Assembly (NCBI GenBank): GCA_005503215.1
Contig: SCNS01000008.1
Span: 124,001 to 188,000, forward strand
Direction: 5' to 3'
DNA: 64,000 nucleotides
Origin: Sphingomonadaceae bacterium 3R27C6
GTDB taxonomy: Bacteria; Pseudomonadota; Alphaproteobacteria; Sphingomonadales; Sphingomonadaceae
Shown piece after piece: positions 18,189-26,491 of the stretch. Position 1 is the first letter of the stretch. Each line of letters opens with the position of its first letter. Below the pieces are notes generated by a model. That model was not told the DNA's origin. It ran no database searches and saw only the letters and a list, made by a program, of their open reading frames with translations. The position numbers and the translations under genes were made by a program.

Positions 18189-19109
18189 ATGCCCCGGGTG
18201 TCGCAACTTTGGGATCGTAACGCGATGAACCTGCGCCAGATCGAGATATTCCACGCGGTCTTCCTGCACGGCACGGTCAGCGCCGCCGCGCGGTCGCTCA
18301 ACGTGTCGCAGCCGTCGGTGACCAAGGTGCTGCGCCATGCCGAACGCTCGATCGGCCTGACCCTGTTCGAACGGTCGAAGGGGCGGCTGATCCCGACGCA
18401 GGACGCGCACACGCTGTTCGCCGAGGTCTCCGACATTCAGGACCGGGTGCGCTCGCTGCGCCAGGCGTGCCAGAATTTGCGTCACGGGCGCGGCGGGCTG
18501 CTCCGCATTTCGGCGCTTCCGTCGCTCGGCCTCGGCGCGATCCCCGAAGCCGTCGCCCGCTTCATGGGCGATCATGCGGACATCATGTTCGACCTCCAGA
18601 CGCTCCATCACGACGAAATGGTGCGCAAACTCTACGAGCATGAAACCGACATCGCGATCAGTTTCGAGGTGCCGCTGTCGGCGCCCGTCGCGCATCAGGT
18701 GATCGGCGAGGGCGAGCTGGTCGTCATCTACCGCGAAGGGGACATGCCCGGCGCCCCGCCGCGCCTGCACCTCGACGAGCTGCGCGGGCACAAATTCATC
18801 AGCCCAGTGCAAGGCGGCCCGATCGGACGGATGCTGTCGAGCGAACTCAGCCGGCTCGAGGTCGAGCTGGACGAGGTCGTGTCGGCGCGCACCTATTATG
18901 TCGCGGCGGCGCTGGTCGGCGCAGGGGTCGGCATGGCGATCGTCGACAATTTCACCGCGCATGCCGCGCTGCCGCCCGGGCTGTCGAGCCGGCCGCTGCA
19001 ACCCGCGATCACCTTCGACATCAACGCGGTCTATCTGCAGAACCGCCCGCCATCTCGAACCGCGTCGGCGTTCCTCGCGGTGCTCGCGACGGTGATCGAG
19101 GGGCTATAG
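18189..19109 (+). CDS. LysR family transcriptional regulator
   Basis: Regulator of 306 residues. The helix-turn-helix is in MNLRQIEIFHAVFLHGTVSA through LNVSQPSVTKVLRHAERSIG, followed by LFERSKGRLIPTQ and a LysR substrate-binding domain. The ATG at 18189 has AAGGGG 7 bases upstream; MNLRQ at 18225 is an alternative start. It stands between the D-aminoacylase and the DgcN-led operon. The three matching palindromes nearby make it the likely activator of both, and of the penicillin-acylase/receptor pair. The inducer is probably a D-amino acid or an N-acyl derivative (inference). Confidence 0.92.
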   Translation: MPRVSQLWDRNAMNLRQIEIFHAVFLHGTVSAAARSLNVSQPSVTKVLRHAERSIGLTLFERSKGRLIPTQDAHTLFAEVSDIQDRVRSLRQACQNLRHGRGGLLRISALPSLGLGAIPEAVARFMGDHADIMFDLQTLHHDEMVRKLYEHETDIAISFEVPLSAPVAHQVIGEGELVVIYREGDMPGAPPRLHLDELRGHKFISPVQGGPIGRMLSSELSRLEVELDEVVSARTYYVAAALVGAGVGMAIVDNFTAHAALPPGLSSRPLQPAITFDINAVYLQNRPPSRTASAFLAVLATVIEGL

Positions 19110-19122
19110 CGTCAAGCTATAG
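19104..19122. promoter_or_regulatory. LysR-type operator candidate, site 2
   Basis: CTATAGCGTCAAGCTATAG is a 7-bp inverted repeat around GTCAA that overlaps the LysR stop codon. It is followed by two direct repeats, GATATGGGGCG (19123) and GATATTGGGGCG (19137). A possible promoter follows: TTGGGG at 19141, then GATAAT at 19163 with a 16-base spacer. The arrangement suits LysR activation of the operon starting at 19205. Confidence 0.6.
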
Positions 19123-19204
19123 GATATGGGGCGCTAGATATTGGGGCGTTACGGCAGCAAGGGATAATATCGGCCTCTCATCATCACGCAGGTTTCCCGG
19201 ATCC

Positions 19205-20227
19205 ATGATCGAAACGCCCTATCTTCTCTACCTCGGCCACGCCAGCGACCCCGCCGACATCAAGACCTCGCGCGGGCTCGCGGTGTTCCGGCCCGACATC
19301 TGTGTCGGCGAATATCGCCACGACGATTGCCCGCTGACACTGAACCTGCCGCGCATGGATTTCGCCGCCGCGCACGCAGCCGGCGCGCGGACGCTGGTGC
19401 TCGGCATCGCCAATGCGGGCGGCAAGCTGGGCGAGGCGCTGATCGTCGATGCGCTCGCCGCGATGGAAGCTGGGCTCGACATCGCATCGGGGCTGCACCA
19501 CCGGCTGAACGCCGAACCGCGCCTGATTGCAGCCGCGGCGCGGCTCGGCCGCAAGCTCCACGACGTGCGCGACCCGCGGCCCGACATTCCGATCGGCAAT
19601 GGCAAGCCGCGCGGGGGCAAACGGCTGCTGACCGTCGGCACCGATTGCTCGGTCGGCAAGATGTACACCACGCTGTGCCTCGCCAGCGCGCTCGAAAAGC
19701 GCGGCGTCGCCGCCGATTTCCGCGCGACCGGACAGACCGGCATATTGATCGCGGGCGACGGCGTTCCGCTCGACGCCGTGGTCGCCGACTTCATCTCGGG
19801 CGCGATCGAACAGATTTCGCCCGCGCGCGGCGACGACGGTTGGGACCTGATCGAAGGGCAGGGCTCGCTCTATCACCCCTCCTTCGCGGGCGTGTCGACG
19901 GGGCTGCTGCACGGCGCGCAGCCCGACGCGCTCGTCCTCTGCCACGACCCGGTGCGCCCGCATATGCGCGGCCTGCCGCACTATCCGCTGCCCGGCATAT
20001 CCGAAACGCTGGAGGCCAATCTGCGCGTGGCGCGGCTGACCAATGCCGACGTGCAAGTGGTCGGCATTGCGCTCAACACCTCGGCGATGGCCGAGGACGA
20101 CGCGCGTACCTTGTGCGCCGCGACCGAGGCCGAATTCGGCCTGCCGACCAGCGACCCCTATCGTTTCGGGGTCGAGGCGATCCTCGACCGGCTGCTCGAT
20201 ATGCCCGCCACCGCCGAAACGGTCTGA
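19205..20227 (+). CDS. dgcN: DUF1611 protein, D-glutamate N-acetyltransferase DgcN-like
   Basis: DUF1611 family protein of 340 residues. It has an N-terminal Rossmann-like part (LYLGHASDPADIKTSRGLA) and a C-terminal P-loop domain with VGTDCSVGKMYTT near residue 150, then EGQGSLYHPSF. Members paired with an enolase-type epimerase have been described as DgcN, which acetylates D-glutamate before racemisation by DgcA. The partner follows 10 bases downstream, which supports that reading. Specificity here is inferred from gene pairing. It is the first gene of a six-gene operon. Confidence 0.82.
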   Translation: MIETPYLLYLGHASDPADIKTSRGLAVFRPDICVGEYRHDDCPLTLNLPRMDFAAAHAAGARTLVLGIANAGGKLGEALIVDALAAMEAGLDIASGLHHRLNAEPRLIAAAARLGRKLHDVRDPRPDIPIGNGKPRGGKRLLTVGTDCSVGKMYTTLCLASALEKRGVAADFRATGQTGILIAGDGVPLDAVVADFISGAIEQISPARGDDGWDLIEGQGSLYHPSFAGVSTGLLHGAQPDALVLCHDPVRPHMRGLPHYPLPGISETLEANLRVARLTNADVQVVGIALNTSAMAEDDARTLCAATEAEFGLPTSDPYRFGVEAILDRLLDMPATAETV

Positions 20228-20237
20228 TCGCCCGGCG

Positions 20238-21230
20238 ATGCCCCGCTCCCTGACCGTCGCCGGCGAAACCCTGCCGCTGCACACGCCGTTTCGCATCTCG
20301 CGCGGGGTCAAGACCGCCGCCGAGGTCGTGACCGTCGCTATCGCGCAGGACGGCGTCACGGGGCGCGGCGAATGCGTTCCCTATCCACGCTATGGCGAGA
20401 ATGCCGAAAGCACGGTGTTCGCGATCGAAGCCGCGCGCGATGCGATCGAGCGCGGCGTGGGGCGGCAGGAATTGCTCCAGTTGATGCCCGCGGGTGCCGC
20501 GCGCAACGCGGTCGACTGCGCGCTGTGGGATCTGGAACTGCGGCTCGCGGGCAGCGATTTCGCGGCGACGCTGGGCCTCGAACGACCGCTGCGCCCGATC
20601 GTCACCGCGATGACGGTCAGCCTCGACACGCCCGAGCGCATGGCGGTGGCCGCCGCAGCGCTCGCCGACGCGCCGCTGGTGAAGGTCAAGGTCGACCGCA
20701 GCGATCCCGCCGCGCAGCTCAACGCCGTCCGCGCCGCGGCGCCCAAGCCGAAAATGATCGTCGACCCCAATGAAAGCTGGACGATCGCCGAGGTCCGCGA
20801 CCTGCAAGGGCTGATGACCGATCTGCGCATCGATCTGCTCGAACAGCCGCTGCCCGCCGATGCCGATAGCGACCTCATCGGTTTCCGCTCGGCGATCCCG
20901 ATTGCCGCCGACGAGGCGGTGCATGTCGCGACCGATCTCGAGGCGCTGCCCGACGGCTATGGCGTCGTGAACATCAAGCTCGACAAGACCGGCGGGCTGA
21001 CCGCCGCGCTGGAACTCGCAGAGGCGGCGCGGGCGCGTGGGCTCGGTGTGATGACCGGCTGCATGATCAGTTCGTCGCTCTCGATCGCGCCCGCCTGGGC
21101 CATCGCGGCGACGAGCAGCTTCGTCGACCTTGACGGACCGCTCTGGCTTGCAGAGGATCGCGCGGGCGGGGTCAGTGCGGCGAACGGCATCATGGCGCCG
21201 CCACAGCCCGGTTTCTGGGGCGGGATTTGA
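20238..21230 (+). CDS. dgcA: Enolase-superfamily epimerase, N-acetyl-D-glutamate racemase DgcA-like
   Basis: Protein of 330 residues from the dipeptide-epimerase branch of the enolase superfamily. Catalytic lysines are in LVKVKVD (about residue 151) and NIKLDKTGG (about 248). Metal ligands are in IVDPNESW (about 175), LLEQPLP (about 202) and AADEAVH (about 225). Alternative functions are L-Ala-D/L-Glu epimerase (YcjG type) or N-acetyl-D-Glu racemase. Pairing with the DUF1611 gene favours the latter, and both fit cell-wall peptide use. The ribosome site is weak, so coupling to the upstream gene is likely. Confidence 0.85.
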   Translation: MPRSLTVAGETLPLHTPFRISRGVKTAAEVVTVAIAQDGVTGRGECVPYPRYGENAESTVFAIEAARDAIERGVGRQELLQLMPAGAARNAVDCALWDLELRLAGSDFAATLGLERPLRPIVTAMTVSLDTPERMAVAAAALADAPLVKVKVDRSDPAAQLNAVRAAAPKPKMIVDPNESWTIAEVRDLQGLMTDLRIDLLEQPLPADADSDLIGFRSAIPIAADEAVHVATDLEALPDGYGVVNIKLDKTGGLTAALELAEAARARGLGVMTGCMISSSLSIAPAWAIAATSSFVDLDGPLWLAEDRAGGVSAANGIMAPPQPGFWGGI

Positions 21231-21251
21231 TACGATAAAACAGGGGGACGG

Positions 21252-22490
21252 ATGACGGGGTTTCTTCGCGGCTGGTTCGCAGTGCCGCTGTGGCAACGCG
21301 TATTGGGCGCGATGGTCGTCGGCGTGCTGCTGGGACTTTTGTGGCCTGCCGCGACCGGCGCGATCGCCTTCATCGGCGAGTTGTTCGTCCGCGTGATCCG
21401 GATGCTCGTCGTCCCGATCGTCTTCATCAGCATCGCGTCGGGCGTCACCGCGCTCGCCGATCCGCGCAAGCTGGGGTCGGTCGGCGCGCGGACCGTCGGC
21501 CTGTTCGCGGCGACGACATTCTGCGCGGTGTCGATCGGCATGATCGTCGGCCTTCTGCTCGAACCCGGGCAGGGCGCCGCGCTCGGCAACGCCGTCCCGC
21601 ACGCGCTCGGCGAGCCCAAATCGCTGCACGACCAGCTGATCGGCATCGTGCCCGTCAATATCGTGCAGGCGCTGGTCGAGGGCGACATGCTCGCGATCAT
21701 CTTCTTTTCGATCCTCTTCGGCTTCGGCGTCATCCTCGCCGGCGAAGCGGGGCGCCCGATGGCCGACCTGCTGCAATCGGCGGGACAGGTGCTGTTCCAG
21801 CTGGTGCGCATCGTTATGGAAATCACCCCCTTCGGCGTGCTCGCGCTGATCGCCAAGGCGGTTGCCGACAATGGCGTCGCGGTGTTTGCGAATATCGGCT
21901 GGCTCGCGGTCGGGGTCGCCGCGGGCGTGGTCCTGCAGATATTGCTCGTCCACCTGCCGCTGATCGCCTTCGTTGCAAGGCGGCCGGTGCTCCGCTTCTA
22001 CCGCACGATCGTCGATGCGCTCGCGGTCGCCTTTTCGACCGCATCCTCGGCCGCTACCTTGCCCGTCGCGCTGCGCATCGCGCTCGAGGATCTGCGGATC
22101 GCCCCCGGCGTCGCCAAGACCGTGCTGCCGATCGGTGCGAGCATCGGCAAGGACGGCACCGCGATGTACGTCGGACTGCTCAGCATTTTCGCGTTGCAGG
22201 CGGTCGGCGTCGAACCCGACCTGCCGATGCTGGCAATCGTCCTGCTCACCGGCGCGCTCGCCGCGTTCGGTACCGCGCCGATCCCGTCGGCATCGCTGTT
22301 CATGCTCGCCGCCGTCCTCTCGGCGGTCGGCGTGTCGGCCGAGCAGACCGCGCTCGTCGTCGGCTTCGTCCTGCCCTTTGACCGCCTGCTCGATATGACG
22401 CGCACCGTCGCAAGCGCGAGTGCGAACCTGACGGTCACCAGCGTCGTCGCGCGCTGGGAAAACGCCGTCGAGCCGGAGGAGAAGGCGTGA
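21252..22490 (+). CDS. Dicarboxylate/amino acid:cation symporter
   Basis: Inner-membrane transporter of 412 residues of the DAACS (GltP/DctA) family. Diagnostic stretches are FIRVIRMLVVPIVFISIASG-type helix sequence, AFSTASSAATLPVALR (the serine-rich re-entrant loop), VLPIGASIGKDGTAMYVGL, and LPFDRLLDMTRTVASASANL. It probably imports glutamate, aspartate or a related D-amino acid. A strong site (GGGGGACGG) precedes the ATG. The next gene starts inside its stop codon region, so expression is coupled. Confidence 0.92.
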   Translation: MTGFLRGWFAVPLWQRVLGAMVVGVLLGLLWPAATGAIAFIGELFVRVIRMLVVPIVFISIASGVTALADPRKLGSVGARTVGLFAATTFCAVSIGMIVGLLLEPGQGAALGNAVPHALGEPKSLHDQLIGIVPVNIVQALVEGDMLAIIFFSILFGFGVILAGEAGRPMADLLQSAGQVLFQLVRIVMEITPFGVLALIAKAVADNGVAVFANIGWLAVGVAAGVVLQILLVHLPLIAFVARRPVLRFYRTIVDALAVAFSTASSAATLPVALRIALEDLRIAPGVAKTVLPIGASIGKDGTAMYVGLLSIFALQAVGVEPDLPMLAIVLLTGALAAFGTAPIPSASLFMLAAVLSAVGVSAEQTALVVGFVLPFDRLLDMTRTVASASANLTVTSVVARWENAVEPEEKA

Positions 22491-23995
22491 CCGCAGCAGG
22501 CGCCGAAGCCGTTGCCGGCGTGCTGGCAGGCGACCTGCCCGCCAAGCCGTCGGCGCGGCGCTTACTCGGCCTCTATCTGCTGCTCGGCTTTTCGGCGGGG
22601 CTGCCCTTTTACATGTTCAACGCGGTGCTGACGCTGCGCCTCGCGCGGCACGGCGTCGATATCGTGATCATCGGCTTCTTCGCGTGGATCGCGTTGCTGC
22701 CGACGTTCAAATTCGCCTGGGCGCCGCTGATCGAGCGCTACGATGTGCCCGGCTTCGCGCGTTTCTGGGGCCGCCGGCGCGGGTGGATCATGCTCTCGCA
22801 GCTCGGCATCTTCCTGTCGATGGTCGCGATGGCCTTCACCTCGAGCGACAAGAGCCTGCCGCTGACCGCGCTGTTCGCGGTCCTGCTCGCCTTCTGGACA
22901 ACGACATTGGAGGTCGCCGCCGACGGCTGGCGCATCGAGCTTGCTCCGACGCAGACCGAACAGGCGCCGATCGTCGCCGCGAACCTCTGGGGTTATCGCA
23001 GCGCGATGGTCGCGGCGGGCAGCGGCGCGATCCTCGTCGCGGCGTGGGCCGACTGGACATGGGCCTATCTGGTGATCGCCCTCGCCGCCTTCCTGCCCTT
23101 CCCGATCCTCGCGGCGATGCGGCCCGAACGCGAAGGCACCGGGGGCCGCGCGCAGGCGCTCGCCGCGGGAACGCTCGCCAGCCTGTTCGTCATACTCGCC
23201 GCGACGCTCGTCACCGCCGCGCTCGGCTGGGCGCTGCTTTCGGCGGCGCAAGGCGCGGGCATTTCGGCCAAGACCAATGTCACGCCGGTCGTCTTGGCGA
23301 TCGCGCTGTTGCCCTTCGTCGCGCTGGCGCTCGCGCTGCCGCGCATCCGCCGCCTGCCCGCCGATGCGCTCGGCTCGGTGTCGACCTTTGCCGCGCCCTA
23401 TGTCGAACTCTTCTGGCGTTACGGCACGCCCGTGCTCGCCGTGCTCGCTTTCGTTTCGCTCTATCGCATGGGCGACGTGCTGACGCTGACGCTCTCGCAC
23501 CCGCTGTGGAACGACAGGGGGTACAGCCTGCACCAGATCGGCGTCGCCGACGGCGTCGTCGCGCTGTCGGCGAGCATGGCGGGCGTCGCGCTCGGCGGCT
23601 TTCTGTCGACACGGCTGTCGCTCGGCTGGACACTCGGCATCGGCGCGGTGACCGCGGCGGCGGGCAACTGGATCTATGTCTGGCTGTGGCACAGCGATCC
23701 CTCGGCCTTCGTCCTCTACACCTCGGTCGCGGTCGACCAGTTCGGCAACGGGTTCGCGGGTGCGGTTTTCGTCGTTTACCTGTCGATGCTGGTGAGCCCG
23801 ACCTATCCGGGTGCACAATATGCGCTGCTTTCGGGCTTCGCCTTCCTGTTGCCGCGCCTGCTCGCGGGCGCGTCGGGCTCGATGCAAACGCAGATCGGCT
23901 ATGACGGTTTCTTTCTGCTTTCGGGCGCGCTGAGTTTTGCCGCGATCTTCCTGCTCCCCATCATCGTGCGCGTGAAAGGCCGCGTGCCGACATGA
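22487..23995 (+). CDS. AmpG-like MFS permease, probable muropeptide or peptide transporter
   Basis: Membrane protein of 502 residues with about 12-14 hydrophobic segments. The N-terminal region LLGFSAGLPFYMFNAVLTLR, then FKFAWAPLIERYDVP and GRRRGWIMLSQLG, is characteristic of AmpG permeases, which import anhydromuropeptides. The start is a GTG overlapping the previous TGA, with GGAGGAGAAGG upstream. In this operon it probably supplies peptidoglycan fragments or cell-wall peptides to cytoplasmic enzymes. AmpG family membership is clear, but the exact cargo is not. Confidence 0.85.
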   Translation: MTAAGAEAVAGVLAGDLPAKPSARRLLGLYLLLGFSAGLPFYMFNAVLTLRLARHGVDIVIIGFFAWIALLPTFKFAWAPLIERYDVPGFARFWGRRRGWIMLSQLGIFLSMVAMAFTSSDKSLPLTALFAVLLAFWTTTLEVAADGWRIELAPTQTEQAPIVAANLWGYRSAMVAAGSGAILVAAWADWTWAYLVIALAAFLPFPILAAMRPEREGTGGRAQALAAGTLASLFVILAATLVTAALGWALLSAAQGAGISAKTNVTPVVLAIALLPFVALALALPRIRRLPADALGSVSTFAAPYVELFWRYGTPVLAVLAFVSLYRMGDVLTLTLSHPLWNDRGYSLHQIGVADGVVALSASMAGVALGGFLSTRLSLGWTLGIGAVTAAAGNWIYVWLWHSDPSAFVLYTSVAVDQFGNGFAGAVFVVYLSMLVSPTYPGAQYALLSGFAFLLPRLLAGASGSMQTQIGYDGFFLLSGALSFAAIFLLPIIVRVKGRVPT

Positions 23996-25014
23996 CTGTC
24001 GAGGCGATCTGCGAACAGGGCTTCGCGCCCGCGCTCGAAGCGGTCGAAAGCGGTCGCATTCCCGGAGCCACGCTTGGCGTGGTCAGCGCCGACGGCGCGA
24101 GCGCGGTGCGCTTCGCCGGAATGGCCGCGCTCGTCCCCGAACGTGAAGCGCTGACCCGCAATCACTGGTTCGACCTCGCGTCGCTCAGCAAGGTGATCGC
24201 GACGACGACGATGATCCTGACGCTCGCCGAACAGGGACGGCTCGACCTCGACCGGCCGCTGACCGACGCGATCCCCGACCTTCGCCAATATGATGTCGCG
24301 GGCGCCGCCGAGCGCCGGCTGACCTTTCGCGACTGCCTGATGCACCGCAGCTTTCTGCCCGCGGTCGAGCCCATCTACACCTATGGCGACGATCCGGCGC
24401 GGCTGCGTGCCTTTGTCCTCCAGCGCGAATGGCGGCATGGACCGCCGGTCTATTCGGACATCAATTTCATCCTGCTCGGTATCGCGATCGAGCGCCTGAC
24501 CGGCGCGCCGCTGTCGGACTGGCCGCTCGGCGCGGGGCTCGGTTTCGGCCCGCCGCCCGGTCCGGCGGTCGCCACCGAAAATTGCAGCTGGCGCGGGCGC
24601 GTGATGAAGGGCGAGGTGCATGACGAAAACGCCTTCGCGCTCGGCGGCGCGCCGGGCCATGCGGGGATGTTCGGCACGGTCGACGGCGTGCTGGGGTTTG
24701 CGCGCGCGATGCTTGACGGGTCGATGCTCTCCCCCGCGATGCTGGCCGAGGTGCGCACCGCGGACGAACGCCACCGCACGTGCGGCTGGGAACGCGCCTT
24801 CGCCGGATGGCATGGCGGCGACGCCTGTTCGGCCGACACGATCGGCCATACGGGTTTCACCGGCACCGGGCTGTGGATCGATTTCAAGCGCGGCCTCGCC
24901 TGGACCTTGCTCACCAACCGGGTCCACCCGACCCGCCACGCCGACAGCGGCATTGCCACCCTGCGCCCCGCGGTGGGCGAGCGGGTCATTACAGCTTGGG
25001 ACAAACGGACATAA
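23992..25014 (+). CDS. Serine hydrolase of the class C beta-lactamase-like family
   Basis: Protein of 340 residues. The active-site SxxK motif is in FDLASLSKVIAT, a YxN-like site is in PVYSDINFILLG, and HTG in IGHTGFTGTGLWID replaces the usual KTG. No signal peptide is visible, so it is probably cytoplasmic. Relatives are esterases and D-amino-acid amidases or peptidases. Its place after the AmpG-like permease suggests it cleaves imported peptides. The ATG overlaps the previous TGA by four bases. Confidence 0.85.
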   Translation: MTVEAICEQGFAPALEAVESGRIPGATLGVVSADGASAVRFAGMAALVPEREALTRNHWFDLASLSKVIATTTMILTLAEQGRLDLDRPLTDAIPDLRQYDVAGAAERRLTFRDCLMHRSFLPAVEPIYTYGDDPARLRAFVLQREWRHGPPVYSDINFILLGIAIERLTGAPLSDWPLGAGLGFGPPPGPAVATENCSWRGRVMKGEVHDENAFALGGAPGHAGMFGTVDGVLGFARAMLDGSMLSPAMLAEVRTADERHRTCGWERAFAGWHGGDACSADTIGHTGFTGTGLWIDFKRGLAWTLLTNRVHPTRHADSGIATLRPAVGERVITAWDKRT

Positions 25015-25015
25015 T

Positions 25016-26491
25016 ATGACGACATCGATTGGACGCTTCGCGCTCGCCTCCGCCCTCGCGTTGTCGCTGACCGCGGCCCACGCACAGACGAGCCCGGCGC
25101 CCGTGCCGCTGTTGACGACGGTCGAACAGAAACTGGCCGCGGGACCCGCGGGGTCGCGCTTCGGCCTGCTCGTCACGACGCTCGATGGCGAAGTGCTGGT
25201 ATCGATCGCGCCCGACGAGCGCTTCATCCCCGCGTCGAACACCAAGATGTTCACGACCGCGATCGCCTATGCCGAGCTGCCGTTGCTCCAGCGGACCGCG
25301 AAGGGCACCGGGGTGCGGCTCGAAACGGCCGCCGATGGCAAGGTCGACGTCGTGCTGCACGGCCGCGGCGACGCGCTACTGTCGAGCGCCGACGACTGCA
25401 AGGTCGATTGCCTGCAAATGCTCGCCGACGCCGTCGCGGCGAAGACGCGCCACGTCCGCAACATCATCGGCGACGACAGCTGGTTCCCCGACGAACGCTG
25501 GGGCCCGGGGATGAGCTGGAACAATATCCAGTCGCGCTACGGCACCGGCACCTCCGCGCTGACGCTCGATGACAATGAGCTGGTGGTGAAGCTGGCGCCG
25601 GGCGCGGTCGGTGCCGCGCCGGGCGTGCAGGCGTCCGGCTATTATATCATCGAAAACCGCGTCACGACCGTTGCGGGCAAGGAAGAGGCGATCACCGCCG
25701 ACCGCATGCCGAACAGCCGCGTCTTGCGCCTGACGGGCACCGTCGGCGCCGAGGTCGCACCGATGACGCTGCGTTATGGCATCGACGATCCGGCGCACCA
25801 TGCGGCGTGGCGTCTTCGCGAACTGCTGCGCGCGCGCGGAGTACGCGTCGATGGCCATATCGAGGTGCGCCACCGGCCGCTGACGCCCGCCGACGATCCC
25901 GAGAACCGCAAGGGTGCGCCGGCCACCCTGCCCGCCGACCCCGCGATGCTCGCCGAATTGCCCGCGCCGTCGCTCGCCGAAAATATGGTGCGGATCAACA
26001 AGGAGAGCCAGAATCTCCATACCGAACTGATGCTGCGGCGCGTCGCGCGGCAGGCGGGCAGCGGCTCGATCGCCGACGGTCAGGCGGTGATGCGCCGGGT
26101 GATGGGCGAGGCAGGACTGCCCGCGACCGGCTATCACTTCGCCGACGGGTCGGGCATGTCGTCCTATAACCGCATCACGCCGCGCGCCGCCGTCGGCCTG
26201 CTCGGCTGGATCGCGCGCCAGCCGTGGAGCATGGCGTGGCGGGGGACGCTGCCGATCGCCGGACGCGACGGCACGCTCCAAAGCCGCTTCAAGAGCACGA
26301 TCCTCGAGGGCAAGCTTTTCGCCAAGACCGGATCGCTCAACGCATCGCGCGCGCTCTCGGGTTATATGACGACGCGCAGCGGACGGACGCTGATCTTCTC
26401 GGCACTGGCGAACGACATGCCCGAGGACACCGATGCGCAAGCCACTGCCGCGGTCGACCGCGCTCTCGTGGCGATTGCCGAGGCGCTTTAA
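25016..26491 (+). CDS. dacB: D-alanyl-D-alanine carboxypeptidase/endopeptidase, PBP4 (S13) family
   Basis: Periplasmic DD-peptidase of 491 residues with signal peptide MTTSIGRFALASALALSLTAAHAQ. Active-site motifs are SNTK in FIPASNTKMFTTA, SYN in SGMSSYNRITP, and KTG in LFAKTGSLN. A large insertion domain between the first two motifs is typical of the S13 family. The enzyme removes terminal D-alanine and cuts cross-bridges, releasing D-amino acids and peptides that the rest of the operon could use. Its stop overlaps the convergent penicillin-acylase stop by a few bases. Confidence 0.92.
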   Translation: MTTSIGRFALASALALSLTAAHAQTSPAPVPLLTTVEQKLAAGPAGSRFGLLVTTLDGEVLVSIAPDERFIPASNTKMFTTAIAYAELPLLQRTAKGTGVRLETAADGKVDVVLHGRGDALLSSADDCKVDCLQMLADAVAAKTRHVRNIIGDDSWFPDERWGPGMSWNNIQSRYGTGTSALTLDDNELVVKLAPGAVGAAPGVQASGYYIIENRVTTVAGKEEAITADRMPNSRVLRLTGTVGAEVAPMTLRYGIDDPAHHAAWRLRELLRARGVRVDGHIEVRHRPLTPADDPENRKGAPATLPADPAMLAELPAPSLAENMVRINKESQNLHTELMLRRVARQAGSGSIADGQAVMRRVMGEAGLPATGYHFADGSGMSSYNRITPRAAVGLLGWIARQPWSMAWRGTLPIAGRDGTLQSRFKSTILEGKLFAKTGSLNASRALSGYMTTRSGRTLIFSALANDMPEDTDAQATAAVDRALVAIAEAL

